DNA of 64,000 nucleotides from Holophagales bacterium (GCA_009837885.1 VXSP01000040.1:144313-208312), one strand, 5' to 3'; counted from the first letter of the stretch, positions 35,397-45,003 are shown. Notes: a model not told the origin generated them from the sequence alone. Program-made: numbers and translations.

Positions 35397-37643
35397 CTAG
35401 GGCTGGAACAGATAGGTGAACTTCGCGGCTATCTGCCGGTGGGTGCTCTGCCGGTAGCGCAGATCCTCGGCCATCCAGTTCTCGTTGTACACGACGAAGA
35501 GGTCGGAACCGGGTTTGTAGATCCAGTGCAGGCGGATGTTCGTACCGAGGTCTCCGGAGAGGTCGTTGTACTGGAGGATCGTGTTGAGCCGCAGATTCGG
35601 GGTGAAGGTGAAGTTCACGAGCTGGCTGTAGAGGCCGATGTCGAAGGCGCCCTGGGGAAGTTCGATGTTGTTGAAGATCCATCGGGTCTCGGTCTGAATG
35701 TGCTTCGAGAACTTGAAGTTGATCGTGGTGCGGCCGGACACCTGCGTACCGGTGTAGAAGTCGCCGACGGCGATACGGGAGCGCAGGCCGAAAAAGCGGC
35801 TCTGGTTGCTGTAGATGGAGAACCGCACAGCGTCGAACTCGTAGTAGCCGGGCGGAATCACGACTCCCGGCGAGACTTCGAAGGATTCCACAAGGTTCTC
35901 GGTCTCGTGGAGATAGCCCAGCCGCCAGCGGTCCTCGCTCGTTGTCCGCATGCCGATCGGGGATATCTCGATCTGGCGGGATTCCAGTTCACCGCCGTCC
36001 AGGGTCTCGTAGTAGTCGGCCCTGATCTCCGTGAACCAGGTGCGGACGAAACCCCGCTCGATCCGTGGCAGCCACTGGATCATCGGGTTCAGGTGACGGA
36101 CGTTGCTCCGCAGCAGGAACCCCGCCGCGGGGTGGTAGTCCTCTTCGATGTCCTGGGCGTCGACGTAGACCGTCAGTTCGCGGCCCTGGTAGTCGAGATT
36201 GAAGCCGTAGGCGGCCTCTCCGGAGTCGCTGGATCCGCCGGCGCCGGCCGTCTCCTCGCTGGCGCCGCTACTCGTCCAGAAGCCGCCGAAGCCGAGCGTT
36301 GTCGACGGCTTGTAGTCGAAGTCGACGCCGACGACCCGGTTCGCCGCCGCGCCGTCGGGCGCCGTCTCGGTGATCATCGCGCCGACGGACGAGCGCCGGC
36401 CCACGTTGCGCTTGAGCCGGGCGACGGTGAACGCGTTGGCCGGAAGCTGTCCGTCGTCCCTTGCGATTCCGGCAGTCGCGACCCGAAGAACGCCCAGGTT
36501 CCAGCCTCCGATCCGTCCGGTCAGGCGGGCGCCCCAGTCGATCGGGACCTGTTCACCCTCGTCCAGGCCGACCCGGCGCGAGAAAAAGGTCTTGAGCACG
36601 GGAGGTTCGTAGAAGACCCGGTGAGGTGGACCGAAGTCGAAGATGCCGGCGTTCTCCAGGAAGAAGTCGCGCTTCTCCGGGAAGTACAGCGAGAACCGGG
36701 TCAGGTTCGTCTGCAGCTCGTCGACCTCGACCTCGGCGAAGTCCGTGTTGTACGTCAGGTCGAGGGCCAGTGAGCGGGTGACGCCCCACTTCAGGTCGAG
36801 ACCGTAGTCGCCTTCGGAGGCTGGATCGACGTCGAGGCGCGGGTCCTCGCTGACGTCGCCGATGACGAAGGGCTTGATCTGGAGCTGCGCTGACTGGGAC
36901 AGTCCGGTGAGCCCGGTGAGTTCTCCCGCCATCGACACCCGGTGTACGGGCAGGCTCTGGGAGCCGACCTGCCCGAGCGTGCCGACCTCGCGTGGCAGGC
37001 CCGACCAGTGGGTCATCTCGCGCTTGTGAGCGACGTAGCGCTGGACGTTGAACCCCCAGGCCGGAGCGGCCGGATCGAAACGGAGGGTGGAGATCGGAAT
37101 CGCGATCTCCACCGTCCAGCCGAAGCCGGTCCGCCGCGCGGCGGACTGCCAGATGCCGTCCCACTCGAGGTTCAGGTCGCGACCTTCGTCGGTGACCAGG
37201 GTGTCGGAGCGGGCGCCGTTCAGGTTCGTCTCGAAAGCGTAGGCGTTGCGCCGATCGTAGAAGGTGTCGAGCAGCAGGATGATCGAGTCGTCCTGGAAGA
37301 TGCGGCTGTCCCGCTCCATCTCCCTCGCGATGATCGCGTCGGGATTCGCGTCGAAGGCGGTGATGCCGAAGTAGATCGTGCTGTCGGTGAACAAGACACG
37401 GACTTCCGTCTGCTCGGTCGCCGGCACGCCGTCGAGCGGTTCGTGCTGGATGAAGTTCGTGCCGACCTCCGAGTCGGCCCAGACAGCGTCGCTCAGGTCG
37501 CCGTCGACGTTCGGCCCTCGCTCCACGCGGGTCGCGGCCATGCTCGGGCGCTCGGCACCGGCTTCCGGCTGCTCCTGACCGGCGACGGGGGCGCCCGCGA
37601 GGAAACCCAACAGGCCCACGGTCGCGAGCAGGCTCCGTTTCAC
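35397..37643 (-). CDS. DUF5916 protein, tandem copy 1
   Basis: 748 aa from a GTG at 37643 that gives the signal peptide KRSLLATVGLLGFLAGAPVAG; frame continuation to 38963 is a shadow of the divergent gene. Domain order is the same as in copy 2: CBM9-like (VDGDLSDAVWADSEVGTNF), then DUF5916 (NTDFAEVEVDELQTNLTRF, FFLENAGIFDFGPP) with C-terminus AAKFTYLFQP. The aromatic end suits outer-membrane insertion. Substrate unknown. It is divergent from the metallo-hydrolase gene across 66 bp that must contain both promoters. Confidence 0.85.
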   Translation of the reverse strand: MKRSLLATVGLLGFLAGAPVAGQEQPEAGAERPSMAATRVERGPNVDGDLSDAVWADSEVGTNFIQHEPLDGVPATEQTEVRVLFTDSTIYFGITAFDANPDAIIAREMERDSRIFQDDSIILLLDTFYDRRNAYAFETNLNGARSDTLVTDEGRDLNLEWDGIWQSAARRTGFGWTVEIAIPISTLRFDPAAPAWGFNVQRYVAHKREMTHWSGLPREVGTLGQVGSQSLPVHRVSMAGELTGLTGLSQSAQLQIKPFVIGDVSEDPRLDVDPASEGDYGLDLKWGVTRSLALDLTYNTDFAEVEVDELQTNLTRFSLYFPEKRDFFLENAGIFDFGPPHRVFYEPPVLKTFFSRRVGLDEGEQVPIDWGARLTGRIGGWNLGVLRVATAGIARDDGQLPANAFTVARLKRNVGRRSSVGAMITETAPDGAAANRVVGVDFDYKPSTTLGFGGFWTSSGASEETAGAGGSSDSGEAAYGFNLDYQGRELTVYVDAQDIEEDYHPAAGFLLRSNVRHLNPMIQWLPRIERGFVRTWFTEIRADYYETLDGGELESRQIEISPIGMRTTSEDRWRLGYLHETENLVESFEVSPGVVIPPGYYEFDAVRFSIYSNQSRFFGLRSRIAVGDFYTGTQVSGRTTINFKFSKHIQTETRWIFNNIELPQGAFDIGLYSQLVNFTFTPNLRLNTILQYNDLSGDLGTNIRLHWIYKPGSDLFVVYNENWMAEDLRYRQSTHRQIAAKFTYLFQP

Positions 37644-37709
37644 GGCACGGAGGCTAACAGCAGCGTTCTTCGGCCCGCCGCCGCTGCCGCTGCGGTAACG
37701 TCCGCCCCC

Positions 37710-39014
37710 ATGCCTGACGAACAGCCCCCGAGTCTTCTCGCTCTGGCGGAGAGCGCCTGGCGAGGCGAGCTCGACCTCCAGTTCGAACACCACCCGGTTC
37801 ACCGCTACTACCCGGGCGCCTGCCGGCTTGCGGAGGGTCTGCTCGGCTTCAAGGGCATCGCCGGCTTCTACGTGATCGACAGCGGCGACGGTCTGGTAAT
37901 GCTCGACGCCGGCCACCTGCTCGACGTGAAGCGTTGCTTCGAGGAGACGAGAAGGGAATGGCCCGAGGCGCCGGTCGTCGCGGCGATCTACTCGCACCAC
38001 CACGTGGATCACGTGTTCTCGGTCACCGCCTTCGACGCCGAGGCGGACGAGAAGGGCTGGCCGCGGCCGACCGTGTACGCCCATGAGCGGGTGCCGGCCC
38101 ACTTCGACCGCTACCAGGCGACACTGGGCTGGAACACGGCGATCAACCGCCGCCAGTTCGCGATCGACGCGCCGCACTACCGCTGGCCGGACAGCTACCG
38201 GTACCCGGACGTCCTGTACCGCAGCAACCTGACCTTCCGGCGCGGCGAGCTGACCTTCGAGTTGACGCACGGCCGCGGCGAGACGGACGACATCACCTGG
38301 ACCTGGATACCGGAGCGCCGCATCCTGCACACCGGCGACCTGTTCATCTGGGCGGTGCCGAACGCGGGCAACCCACAGAAGGTGCAGCGCTACGTCGGCG
38401 ACTGGGCGGACAGCCTCGAGCAGATGCTGCCGCTCGGCGCCGAGATACTCCTCCCGGGGCATGGCCTGCCGATCCTGGGCGCGGACCGGGTGCGCCGGGC
38501 GCTGGCCGGCACCGCGCGCTACCTGCGGTCGATCGAGGAACAGAGCGTGGCGGCGATGAACCGGGGGCTGAGCCTCGACCAGGTGGTCCAGGCGGTCACT
38601 CCGCCGGCCGACCTCGCGGACGAGCCGTACCTGCAACCGGTGTACGACGATCCGAGCTTCCTGGTGCGAATGGTCTGGCGGCGCTACGGCGGCTGGTGGG
38701 ACGGCGAGTTTGACAACGTCGTGCCGGCGACGAAGAGGGAGCAGGCCGAAGCCTGGGTCGAACTGGCGGGCGGCGTGGAGCGGGTGGTCGAGGCGGCACG
38801 GTCGGAATCCGCGGCTGGGTGCCACGCGGTCGCATGCCACCTGATCGAGGCGGCCCGGCACGCGGCGCCGGAGAGCGCGGACGTGGATGCCGCGCGCGCC
38901 GCGATCTACCGGGCGAATGCCGGGACACAGGTGTCGTCCATGGCGCGCAACATCCTGAACCACGCGGCGCTGGCCAGCGACCAGGGCCGGCGGGATCTCG
39001 CCTCGGATGAGTGA
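37710..39014 (+). CDS. Metallo-beta-lactamase-fold alkyl-sulfatase-like hydrolase
   Basis: 434 aa from the ATG at 37710. The metal motif SHHHVDHVFS (HxHxDH) lies near residue 100, with LTHGRGETDD, HTGDLFIW and LLPGHG as the later metal ligands of the fold. The C-terminal part (ARYLRSIEEQSVAAMNRG..., then VVPATKREQAEAW and an Ala-rich helical segment) matches the dimerisation domain of BDS1/SdsA1 alkyl sulfatases. No signal peptide is visible, unlike SdsA1. Predicted to hydrolyse sulfate or related esters; the substrate is uncertain. It overlaps the next gene by 8 bp. Confidence 0.8.
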   Translation: MPDEQPPSLLALAESAWRGELDLQFEHHPVHRYYPGACRLAEGLLGFKGIAGFYVIDSGDGLVMLDAGHLLDVKRCFEETRREWPEAPVVAAIYSHHHVDHVFSVTAFDAEADEKGWPRPTVYAHERVPAHFDRYQATLGWNTAINRRQFAIDAPHYRWPDSYRYPDVLYRSNLTFRRGELTFELTHGRGETDDITWTWIPERRILHTGDLFIWAVPNAGNPQKVQRYVGDWADSLEQMLPLGAEILLPGHGLPILGADRVRRALAGTARYLRSIEEQSVAAMNRGLSLDQVVQAVTPPADLADEPYLQPVYDDPSFLVRMVWRRYGGWWDGEFDNVVPATKREQAEAWVELAGGVERVVEAARSESAAGCHAVACHLIEAARHAAPESADVDAARAAIYRANAGTQVSSMARNILNHAALASDQGRRDLASDE

Positions 39015-39525
39015 AGCCGGTACCGCCGACTACGAGGCACCGGGCATTGGCCGCGCGGTGGCCACGGCCGGCGCGCTTTGGGCGGTGGGCGGCATCGTCG
39101 GCCTGCTGGTGTGGGCGGTCTACCGGCTGGCCCGCGTTTCGATCGCGGCCTTCGACCACCCGTTCGCCTGGTATCACTGGGCTTCGTTGCTCGCGATCAT
39201 CCCCTTCATGGCCTGGTCGGAAGGGTTGCGCGGCTTCCAGTTACGGTTCTCGCCGCGCGTGGCGGAGCGGGCGATGACGGTTCGCAGCCAACCGACGCTG
39301 CGACGGGTGCTGCTCGCGCCCCTCTACGCCGCCGGCTACTTCGAAGGAACGCGTCGCGAGCGTCTCGGCGTCTGGCTCGGAACCGTCGGCATCCTGGTGC
39401 TGATCGTGCTCGTCCACCGGCTGGAGCAGCCGTGGCGCGGCATCCTCGACGCCGGCGTAGTCGTGGGGCTGTCCTGGGGGACGATCGCGACGCTGGCCCT
39501 GAGCGTCCGGGCCTGGCGGAGCTAG
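39007..39525 (+). CDS. Four-helix membrane protein of unknown function
   Basis: 172 aa, starting inside the last codons of the alkyl-sulfatase-like gene (8-bp overlap). Four hydrophobic segments: ALWAVGGIVGLLVWAVY, HWASLLAIIPFMAW, LGVWLGTVGILVLIVL and VVVGLSWGTIATLAL. Between helices 2 and 3 is a soluble loop with RFSPRVAERAMTVRSQPTLRRV. No family recognised. Translational coupling implies a role with the hydrolase, such as membrane handling of its substrate or product. Confidence 0.7.
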   Translation: MSEAGTADYEAPGIGRAVATAGALWAVGGIVGLLVWAVYRLARVSIAAFDHPFAWYHWASLLAIIPFMAWSEGLRGFQLRFSPRVAERAMTVRSQPTLRRVLLAPLYAAGYFEGTRRERLGVWLGTVGILVLIVLVHRLEQPWRGILDAGVVVGLSWGTIATLALSVRAWRS

Positions 39526-39540
39526 GCGGTTCTGGCCGCC

Positions 39541-39568
39541 CACTGGGTGCGCCGGCGTCCCCGCCGGC
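39541..39568 (-). repeat. REP-like element, family 1, copy 3 (single hairpin)
   Basis: Read on the minus strand: GCCGGCG, loop GGGA, CGCCGGC, then GCACCCAGTG. Hairpin arms 39551-39557 and 39562-39568. It lies between two convergent genes (39525 and 39661), in the opposite orientation to copies 1, 2 and 4. Confidence 0.7.
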
Positions 39569-39660
39569 TGCCGCCGTAGGCATGTGACCGCGGGTCTTCT
39601 GGCCCGCGGAAGACAAGGCGCCGGCCGCAAAGCCGGCTCCGCTTGGGCGGCCGGGATCGC

Positions 39661-41883
39661 CTAGGGCTCGATCGTTTTCAGGATGAACCGTGCCATCGTC
39701 TGGCGCAGGTGCAGCGAGAGGTCGGGATCGGTCACGCCGTGGCGTGACTTCGGGTAGAGCATCATCTCGAAGGGCTTGCCGGCCTTCTGGAGCTTCCAGG
39801 CCATCTGCAGGGTGTTCTGCATGTGGACGTTGTCGTCCATCGTGCCGTGGATGATCAGCAGGTCGCCGTGGAGGTCTCCGGCCGTTTCGAGCACCGAGGT
39901 CCGCTCGTAGCCGTCGGGGTTGTCGTCCGGAGTCGACATATAGCGCTCGGTGTAGATCGAGTCGTAGGCGCGCCAGTCGACGACGCTGCCACCGGCGATA
40001 CCCGCGCGGAAACGGTCGGAGCGGGTCAGCGCGAAGAGCGTCATGTAGCCGCCGAAGCTCCAGCCGTCGAGGCCGATTCGCTCCGCGTCGACCCACGGCT
40101 TCGCGCCGAGCCAGTCGACGGCTTCGACCAGGTCGATCAGCTCCTGCTCACCGAAGTTCCTGTACACCGGCCAGGTCGACTCGACACCCTTGCCCGAGGC
40201 GATCCGGTTGTCGACGACGAGGACGACGATTCCCTGCTGCGCCAGGTACTGGAGCCACATCCCGCGCGATCCCTGCCAGCCGTCGCGGACCTGCTGGGCG
40301 TGGGGGCCGCCGTAGACGTGCACCCAGGCCGGGTAGACGCGGTCGGGATCGAAGCCGTGCGGCCGGATCAACATCGCCGCCAGGTCGACGCCGTCGCCGG
40401 TCTCGATGGTCAGGAGTTCCGGCTGCGAGATGTCAAACCGTTCGATATCCGGCACCTCGCCGCCGCCGAGTTCTCGGACCGTCTCGCCGTCGGCCGCGCG
40501 CTTCAGGGTCATCGTCGTCGGCGTGTGGAGGTCGCTCGAGGTGGCGATCCAGTGCTCGACCGGCCCATCCTCCGGGAAGCTCGCGCGGTGGCTGCCGGGT
40601 TCTTCGGTGAGCAGGGTCGGGCCCGAGCCGTCGAGTGCGACCCGCAGGACGTCGGCACCGATCGCCGAGCGGAAAGTACCTGAGACGTACGCGGCTCCAG
40701 CCTTTTCGTCCACCGCGTTCAGGGAGCGCACTTCCCAGCGTCCTTCGGTGAGCGGTTTGACCAGCTTGCCTTCCTCGTCGTAGCGGTAGAGATGCTGGAA
40801 GCCGTTCCGTTCGCTGAGCCAAAGGAAGCCGCCGCTCTCGAGGAAACGTGGCGGACCGAGCACGTTGACCCAGGCGTGGGACTCCTCCCGCAGCACCCGT
40901 TCCGATTTGCCGGTATCGGGGTCGGCCCGGTGCAGATCGAGGAAGGTCTGCCGGCGATCCTGGACCTGGTACCAGACGTCGCCGTCGGGGGAGAACGCGA
41001 CGTTGACGATCAGGATCTCCTCATGTCCGTACAGGCCCGGATCGATCCAGGTGATGCCCCCGCCGCTGGCCTTCGCGACTCCGAGCCGGACGCGCGGGTT
41101 CGGATCGCCGGCCTTCGGGTAGGGGTAGACCTCGAGCGGCGGCCGGAAAGGGATGTGGTCGACCACCGTGAAGCGGGGCACGTCGCGTTCGTCGGTCTGC
41201 AGGAAGGCGACGCGGCGGCTGTCGGGGCTCCACCAGTGGGCCTGGTAGTTGCCGCGGCCATAGATCTCCTCCTGGTAGACCCAGTCGAGCTTGCCGTTCA
41301 GGGTGTTCTCGCCGCCGTCGGTCGTCAGACGGAGTTCATCGCCGGAGGCGTCGACGACGTAGAGGTCCGCGTCGCGCACGAACGCGACGCGGCGGCCGTC
41401 AGGCGCGAAACGGGCCAGCTCCTCGGACTCCGGTCCCCGGGTCAATCGGGTGAGCGTTTCGTCGTCGAAACTCCAGACGAAAAGGTCCGAGGCGAGGTCG
41501 AGCAGCAGCCGGTCGGCGCCGGGCGACATCCGCAGCGAACCGGGACGCGCCCTCGACGCCGCGTCCTCGGTGCTCAGGTCCAGTTGCTCCGCGAGCGCGG
41601 CGGCGAGTGGCTCCGGGTCGTAGAAGGGCCGGGTCTCGCCCGACGCGGCGTCGACGACGGTCCAGGCCCAGCCATCGTCTCCGTCTTCTCCCAGCAGGTA
41701 CGTCTCGCCGCCGGGCAGCCAGCGAACTCTCGGTAGATCGGGCGAGAAATCGAGCGCGTCCGGCCCGTAGATGTGGTGAAGCTCCAGGGGCTCCTGTTGC
41801 CCTGTTGCCGGCTGAAAGGCCCAGATGGCTCCGGTGGTAGCAAGGAGATACGCAAGAATCAGGCGGCGGGGAGAGTTCGACAT
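39661..41883 (-). CDS. S9 family peptidase (dipeptidyl-peptidase IV-like)
   Basis: 740 aa with signal peptide. An N-terminal beta-propeller (residues ~60-470) precedes an alpha/beta-hydrolase domain. The nucleophile elbow GLDGWSFGGYM carries the catalytic Ser. The Asp and His lie in HGTMDDNVHMQNTL and PKSRHGV. A DPP4-type double-Glu motif is seen at DWVYQEEIYGR, which anchors the free N-terminus of substrates. The product should be a periplasmic or exported exopeptidase that removes X-Pro dipeptides. Full length; a single gene, divergent from the short gene at 41915. Confidence 0.9.
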   Translation of the reverse strand: MSNSPRRLILAYLLATTGAIWAFQPATGQQEPLELHHIYGPDALDFSPDLPRVRWLPGGETYLLGEDGDDGWAWTVVDAASGETRPFYDPEPLAAALAEQLDLSTEDAASRARPGSLRMSPGADRLLLDLASDLFVWSFDDETLTRLTRGPESEELARFAPDGRRVAFVRDADLYVVDASGDELRLTTDGGENTLNGKLDWVYQEEIYGRGNYQAHWWSPDSRRVAFLQTDERDVPRFTVVDHIPFRPPLEVYPYPKAGDPNPRVRLGVAKASGGGITWIDPGLYGHEEILIVNVAFSPDGDVWYQVQDRRQTFLDLHRADPDTGKSERVLREESHAWVNVLGPPRFLESGGFLWLSERNGFQHLYRYDEEGKLVKPLTEGRWEVRSLNAVDEKAGAAYVSGTFRSAIGADVLRVALDGSGPTLLTEEPGSHRASFPEDGPVEHWIATSSDLHTPTTMTLKRAADGETVRELGGGEVPDIERFDISQPELLTIETGDGVDLAAMLIRPHGFDPDRVYPAWVHVYGGPHAQQVRDGWQGSRGMWLQYLAQQGIVVLVVDNRIASGKGVESTWPVYRNFGEQELIDLVEAVDWLGAKPWVDAERIGLDGWSFGGYMTLFALTRSDRFRAGIAGGSVVDWRAYDSIYTERYMSTPDDNPDGYERTSVLETAGDLHGDLLIIHGTMDDNVHMQNTLQMAWKLQKAGKPFEMMLYPKSRHGVTDPDLSLHLRQTMARFILKTIEP

Positions 41884-41914
41884 GGCAGAACAGTAACGGA
41901 GGACCCGAGTCTCG

Positions 41915-42283
41915 GTGGCGGCTGATCTCTACAGGTGGCTCCGACGGATCTTCTGGCGGTCGTGGTTGGAGGATCTGGTGGAGCGTGTACTGGATGAGTT
42001 GCTTCCACCTGGACGACGGCTTCTGCCGATCAGGCGGGTACCCGAAGCGTCCGGCATGGCGGGACAGACGACGCCGGCTCCGGATCAGCTTCGCGCGGTG
42101 CGCAAGGCGGTCGCCCGTTCCAGGCGGAGGCGCGTCAGGTTGGACGAGTTCATGGAGGACACCTCCGTGGCCTGGAGGGAGTACGCGGTCGACCACGGCC
42201 TTCCCGGCCAGTTGATCCTGAAGGGAGTCGCGATCGACCACCTCGACGAGACGCTGGCGCGCCTCGAGGGCAGACGCTCCTAG
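41915..42283 (+). CDS. Hypothetical basic protein
   Basis: 122 aa from a GTG at 41915 with GGAGG ten bases upstream. The N-terminus (LYRWLRRIFWRSWLEDLVERVLDELLPPGRR) is amphipathic and basic. The C-terminal half (RVRLDEFMEDTSVAWREYAVDHGLPGQLILKG) looks like a folded helical segment. No signal peptide, no recognised domain. The 33-bp repeats start 80 bp downstream. The codon pattern and the lack of a better overlapping frame support a real gene, but its function is unknown. Confidence 0.45.
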   Translation: MAADLYRWLRRIFWRSWLEDLVERVLDELLPPGRRLLPIRRVPEASGMAGQTTPAPDQLRAVRKAVARSRRRRVRLDEFMEDTSVAWREYAVDHGLPGQLILKGVAIDHLDETLARLEGRRS

Positions 42284-42362
42284 CGCCCCGATCCCGGTTG
42301 GCGCGTTCCGCGCTAACCGCGACCCACTCCCTGCACCCGTCATCGGGTGCAGGGAGGGCACC

Positions 42363-42500
42363 TGCTTCGCTGCGTTCCGCGGCGCAGGCTCCTAGCGCCC
42401 CGAAACACCTCGCAGGCTCGGTGTTTCGGCCCATCCCGTCCGCACGGCGGAGCCTGCGCCCCGAACTTGCTTCGCTGCGTTCCGCGGCGCAGGCTCCTAG
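42363..42500. repeat. Family 2 repeat: two identical 33-bp direct repeats around a hairpin
   Basis: The 33-bp units 42363-42395 and 42468-42500 are identical, 72 bp apart. Between them is a perfect 10-bp stem (42400-42409/42420-42429; CCGAAACACC and GGTGTTTCGG). The second unit overlaps the stop codon of the gene at 42497-43330. A degenerate copy in reverse orientation follows the symporter at 45001-45085. The whole gap 42284-42496 shows no gene. Confidence 0.75.
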
Positions 42501-43330
42501 AACTCGAACTCCAGCAGCACGTCCACGCTCTGGCCGTCGACCGTGACGGTGAACCGGTTCATGCCAAGGCGGAAGTGCTCGGCCAGTTCCTGGAAGTCGA
42601 CCTCGCCCAGCCCGTCCACGATGGTGATCTCGATCCGTCGGATCTCCTGACCGTTGACGGCCGTGACGTGGGCCTCGCCGGTATCCGGCGCCAGGCCTGT
42701 GAACAGGAGCGGCAGGCTGGCGAGCCGGACCTCGGGGTCGATCCTGTCGTAAGGGATGCTGACTTCGAATCCGGGGATGTCGGCGCGGAGAACCGGGAGA
42801 TCCCGGGGCGCCACGACCTCTACCTCGGCGGGGGTGGCGGTCTGCGCGTCGAAGATGACGCCGCGGTTCAGGTGCGCCTGCTTGCCCTTGATCAGGATGA
42901 ACGGCCAGGCGATGACCTTGGCCAGGACCGCGGCGGTCACGAAGCGGCCCCTGCCGGAGCGGTCGTAGCCGCCGGTGAGTCGGATCGACGTCTCGTCCAC
43001 CGCGGCGACCGTGTTCGCGTCTACCTCTAGCCTGCCCCGGATGCCGGCGATCTTGGCCCGCCGTGCCTTGCTGACCTCGGACCAGACCACGGTGCCCGCT
43101 TCGATGACGACGCGGCCATCGATCACGACATCTTCGGCGACCGTGGCGCGGACGCGGTCTCCCGGCCGGACGAAGTTGCTGGACTTCTTCTTCGTCGAGA
43201 GGCTCTCGTCGAGGACGCAGTAGACGGTCGTTCCGGCTGGAATGCGAACCCTCTCGGCCATCAAGGCGGCCGGCAGGGTGAGAAACAGCAAGCCGGCGAC
43301 GGCGGCCCGGAACGTGGTGGCGTAACGCAT
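42497..43330 (-). CDS. Periplasmic protein of unknown function
   Basis: 277 aa from the ATG at 43330 with GAGG upstream. Signal peptide (AAVAGLLFLTLPAALMA), then VRIPAGTTVYCVLDESLSTKKKSSNFVRPGDRVRATVAEDVVIDG. This resembles a bacterial SH3/DUF-type beta domain regulating envelope or conjugation-like proteins with 'RIPAGT' starts. A mixed region VLAKVIAWPFILIKGKQAHLNRG is followed by a beta-rich C-terminus ending LLEFEF. No family assigned. It is divergent from the symporter at 43429 across ~100 bp. Confidence 0.7.
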   Translation of the reverse strand: MRYATTFRAAVAGLLFLTLPAALMAERVRIPAGTTVYCVLDESLSTKKKSSNFVRPGDRVRATVAEDVVIDGRVVIEAGTVVWSEVSKARRAKIAGIRGRLEVDANTVAAVDETSIRLTGGYDRSGRGRFVTAAVLAKVIAWPFILIKGKQAHLNRGVIFDAQTATPAEVEVVAPRDLPVLRADIPGFEVSIPYDRIDPEVRLASLPLLFTGLAPDTGEAHVTAVNGQEIRRIEITIVDGLGEVDFQELAEHFRLGMNRFTVTVDGQSVDVLLEFEF

Positions 43331-43428
43331 GAAGAGGCCCTCAGGATTGTGGTCTTCGTAGTAGCAGTACGGCGACAGGCGTCTTCCGGTTTCGCCGTAC
43401 CGCAGGTGATACCGTGGCGCCTTCGCGC

Positions 43429-45000
43429 ATGAGCTTGATCGTCTGGTCCTGGCTGTTCCTGGTCGTCTATCTGGGCGGCATGCTGGCCTTCGGCGTGATC
43501 GGCCGGAACCGGGTTCAAGGCGCCGACGACTTCGCGACGGCCCGGGCGGCCTACGGGCCTTTCTTCCTCGCCCTCGCCTTCGCCGCAACGACCGCGAGCG
43601 GCGCGACATTCCTCGGCTTCCCGGGGCTTGCCTACGAGCACGGCACCGCGGCGCTGCTGTCGGCGGTGCTGTACCCGGCCGGCGTGTATCTGGGCGTGCT
43701 GATCTGCATGCGGTTGGTGGCGAACGTAGGCGACCGGTTCGGTTCGCGTTCGATTCCGGAGTTCCTGGGAGACCGGTACCAGTCGGACGGCATCCGCGTG
43801 ATCGTGACCGTGGCGTCCCTGCTCCTCTTCTTCTACCTCGCCGGGCAGCTCCTGTCGGGCCTGGTCATGTTCGAGACGATGCTCGGCCTGTCGCCGGCCT
43901 GGGCGCTCGGGATCACGGCCGTCGTGCTGATGATCTACGTCTCCTTGGGCGGCGCCCACGCGGACATCCTCACCGACGGTGTGCAGGGCTTCCTCATGCT
44001 GGTGATCGGTGTCCTCGTCATCCTCCTGTTCGTCTTCGGCGCCGGCCTCGACGGCGGCCTCGGCGCGGTCATCTCGAACATTCGAAACCAGGACCCGAAC
44101 CAGGTCGGTTGGATCAACCGCTCGACGCCGCTCTATCACTCCTGGTGGTCGCAGATGGCGGTCCTCCTCGCCCACATCCCGCTCGGGCTGCTGCCTCACA
44201 TCGGCAACAAGATCTGGGCGCTCAAGACCGGCAGGTCGCGTTTCACGTTCCTGCGCTTCGCTTCCGTCTTCGGCGTCACGCTGGGCATGCTCGGCCTCGG
44301 CGGCGCCCTGGCCCGGGCGGTGCTCGGCGGCCGTCTCTACGAGGAAGGGTCAACACCGAACGAGGCGTTGCCGGCTCTCTTCATCGAGCTCTTCCCGGTC
44401 TGGCTGGCCGCGCTGATCGGCGTCGGCATCCTGTCGGCGGTCATGTCGACGGCGGACGGGCTCGTGGTGTCCTCGTCGCAGATCGTGGCGAACGATCTCT
44501 ACCGGCGGACGATCGCGCCGCGCTTCCACTCGCACTTGAGCGACGAGCAGCTCGACCGGCGGGTGCTGCTCATCAGCCGCTGGGCGACCGTGGGCGTCAT
44601 GGTCGTCTGCGTGACGATGGCCTGGATGCTGATGGACATGAACATCGCCATCCTGGTGTGGACGGGCAACGGCGGCATGATGGCGGCCTTCGCGGGTCCG
44701 CTCGTGCTCGGCGCGCTCTGGAGCGGCGTGACGCGCGCGGGTGCGTACACGGGGTTGATCGTGGGCTTGAGCTCCTTCCTGATCCTGCACACCGGCGTTA
44801 TCGATCCGGCCTGGTTCGGGGGCAGCTTCCTGCACCCGGTGTTCTCCTGGCTGCATGGAGAAGCGCCGAACCCGACCTCCTGCGCGGCGCTGGCCGGACT
44901 GTTCGCGATGGGTTGCACCGCGGCCGTGTCGCTGGCGACGAAGCCGCTGCCCGAGGCCCATGTCGGGTCGCTGTTCCGGCGCGTGCCGGCGACGGACTGA
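43429..45000 (+). CDS. Sodium:solute symporter (SSS family)
   Basis: 523 aa from the ATG at 43429; a GTG at 43414, with AGGTGAT before it, would add five residues. About 13 transmembrane helices. SSS signatures: ADDFATARAAYGPFFLALAFAAT and GATFLGFPGLAYEHG at helix 1-2, RSIPEFLGDRYQ, VYVSLGGAHADILTDGVQG-like IYVSLGGAHADILTD, and SAVMSTADGLVVSSSQIVANDLYR in the Na+ site region. Solute unknown (pantothenate, proline or organic acid are typical). The next feature is a hairpin directly after the stop. Confidence 0.9.
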   Translation: MSLIVWSWLFLVVYLGGMLAFGVIGRNRVQGADDFATARAAYGPFFLALAFAATTASGATFLGFPGLAYEHGTAALLSAVLYPAGVYLGVLICMRLVANVGDRFGSRSIPEFLGDRYQSDGIRVIVTVASLLLFFYLAGQLLSGLVMFETMLGLSPAWALGITAVVLMIYVSLGGAHADILTDGVQGFLMLVIGVLVILLFVFGAGLDGGLGAVISNIRNQDPNQVGWINRSTPLYHSWWSQMAVLLAHIPLGLLPHIGNKIWALKTGRSRFTFLRFASVFGVTLGMLGLGGALARAVLGGRLYEEGSTPNEALPALFIELFPVWLAALIGVGILSAVMSTADGLVVSSSQIVANDLYRRTIAPRFHSHLSDEQLDRRVLLISRWATVGVMVVCVTMAWMLMDMNIAILVWTGNGGMMAAFAGPLVLGALWSGVTRAGAYTGLIVGLSSFLILHTGVIDPAWFGGSFLHPVFSWLHGEAPNPTSCAALAGLFAMGCTAAVSLATKPLPEAHVGSLFRRVPATD

Positions 45001-45003
45001 CGG

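Noticed and set aside
35400..38963. Single 1188-codon minus frame through the divergent metallo-hydrolase gene
   Set aside because: Only the part from 37643 down encodes a DUF5916 protein with signal peptide; the rest is antisense to the HxHxDH hydrolase.
42363..42500. CRISPR-like direct repeats
   Set aside because: Only two units, a spacer with an internal hairpin, no further repeats and no cas genes.
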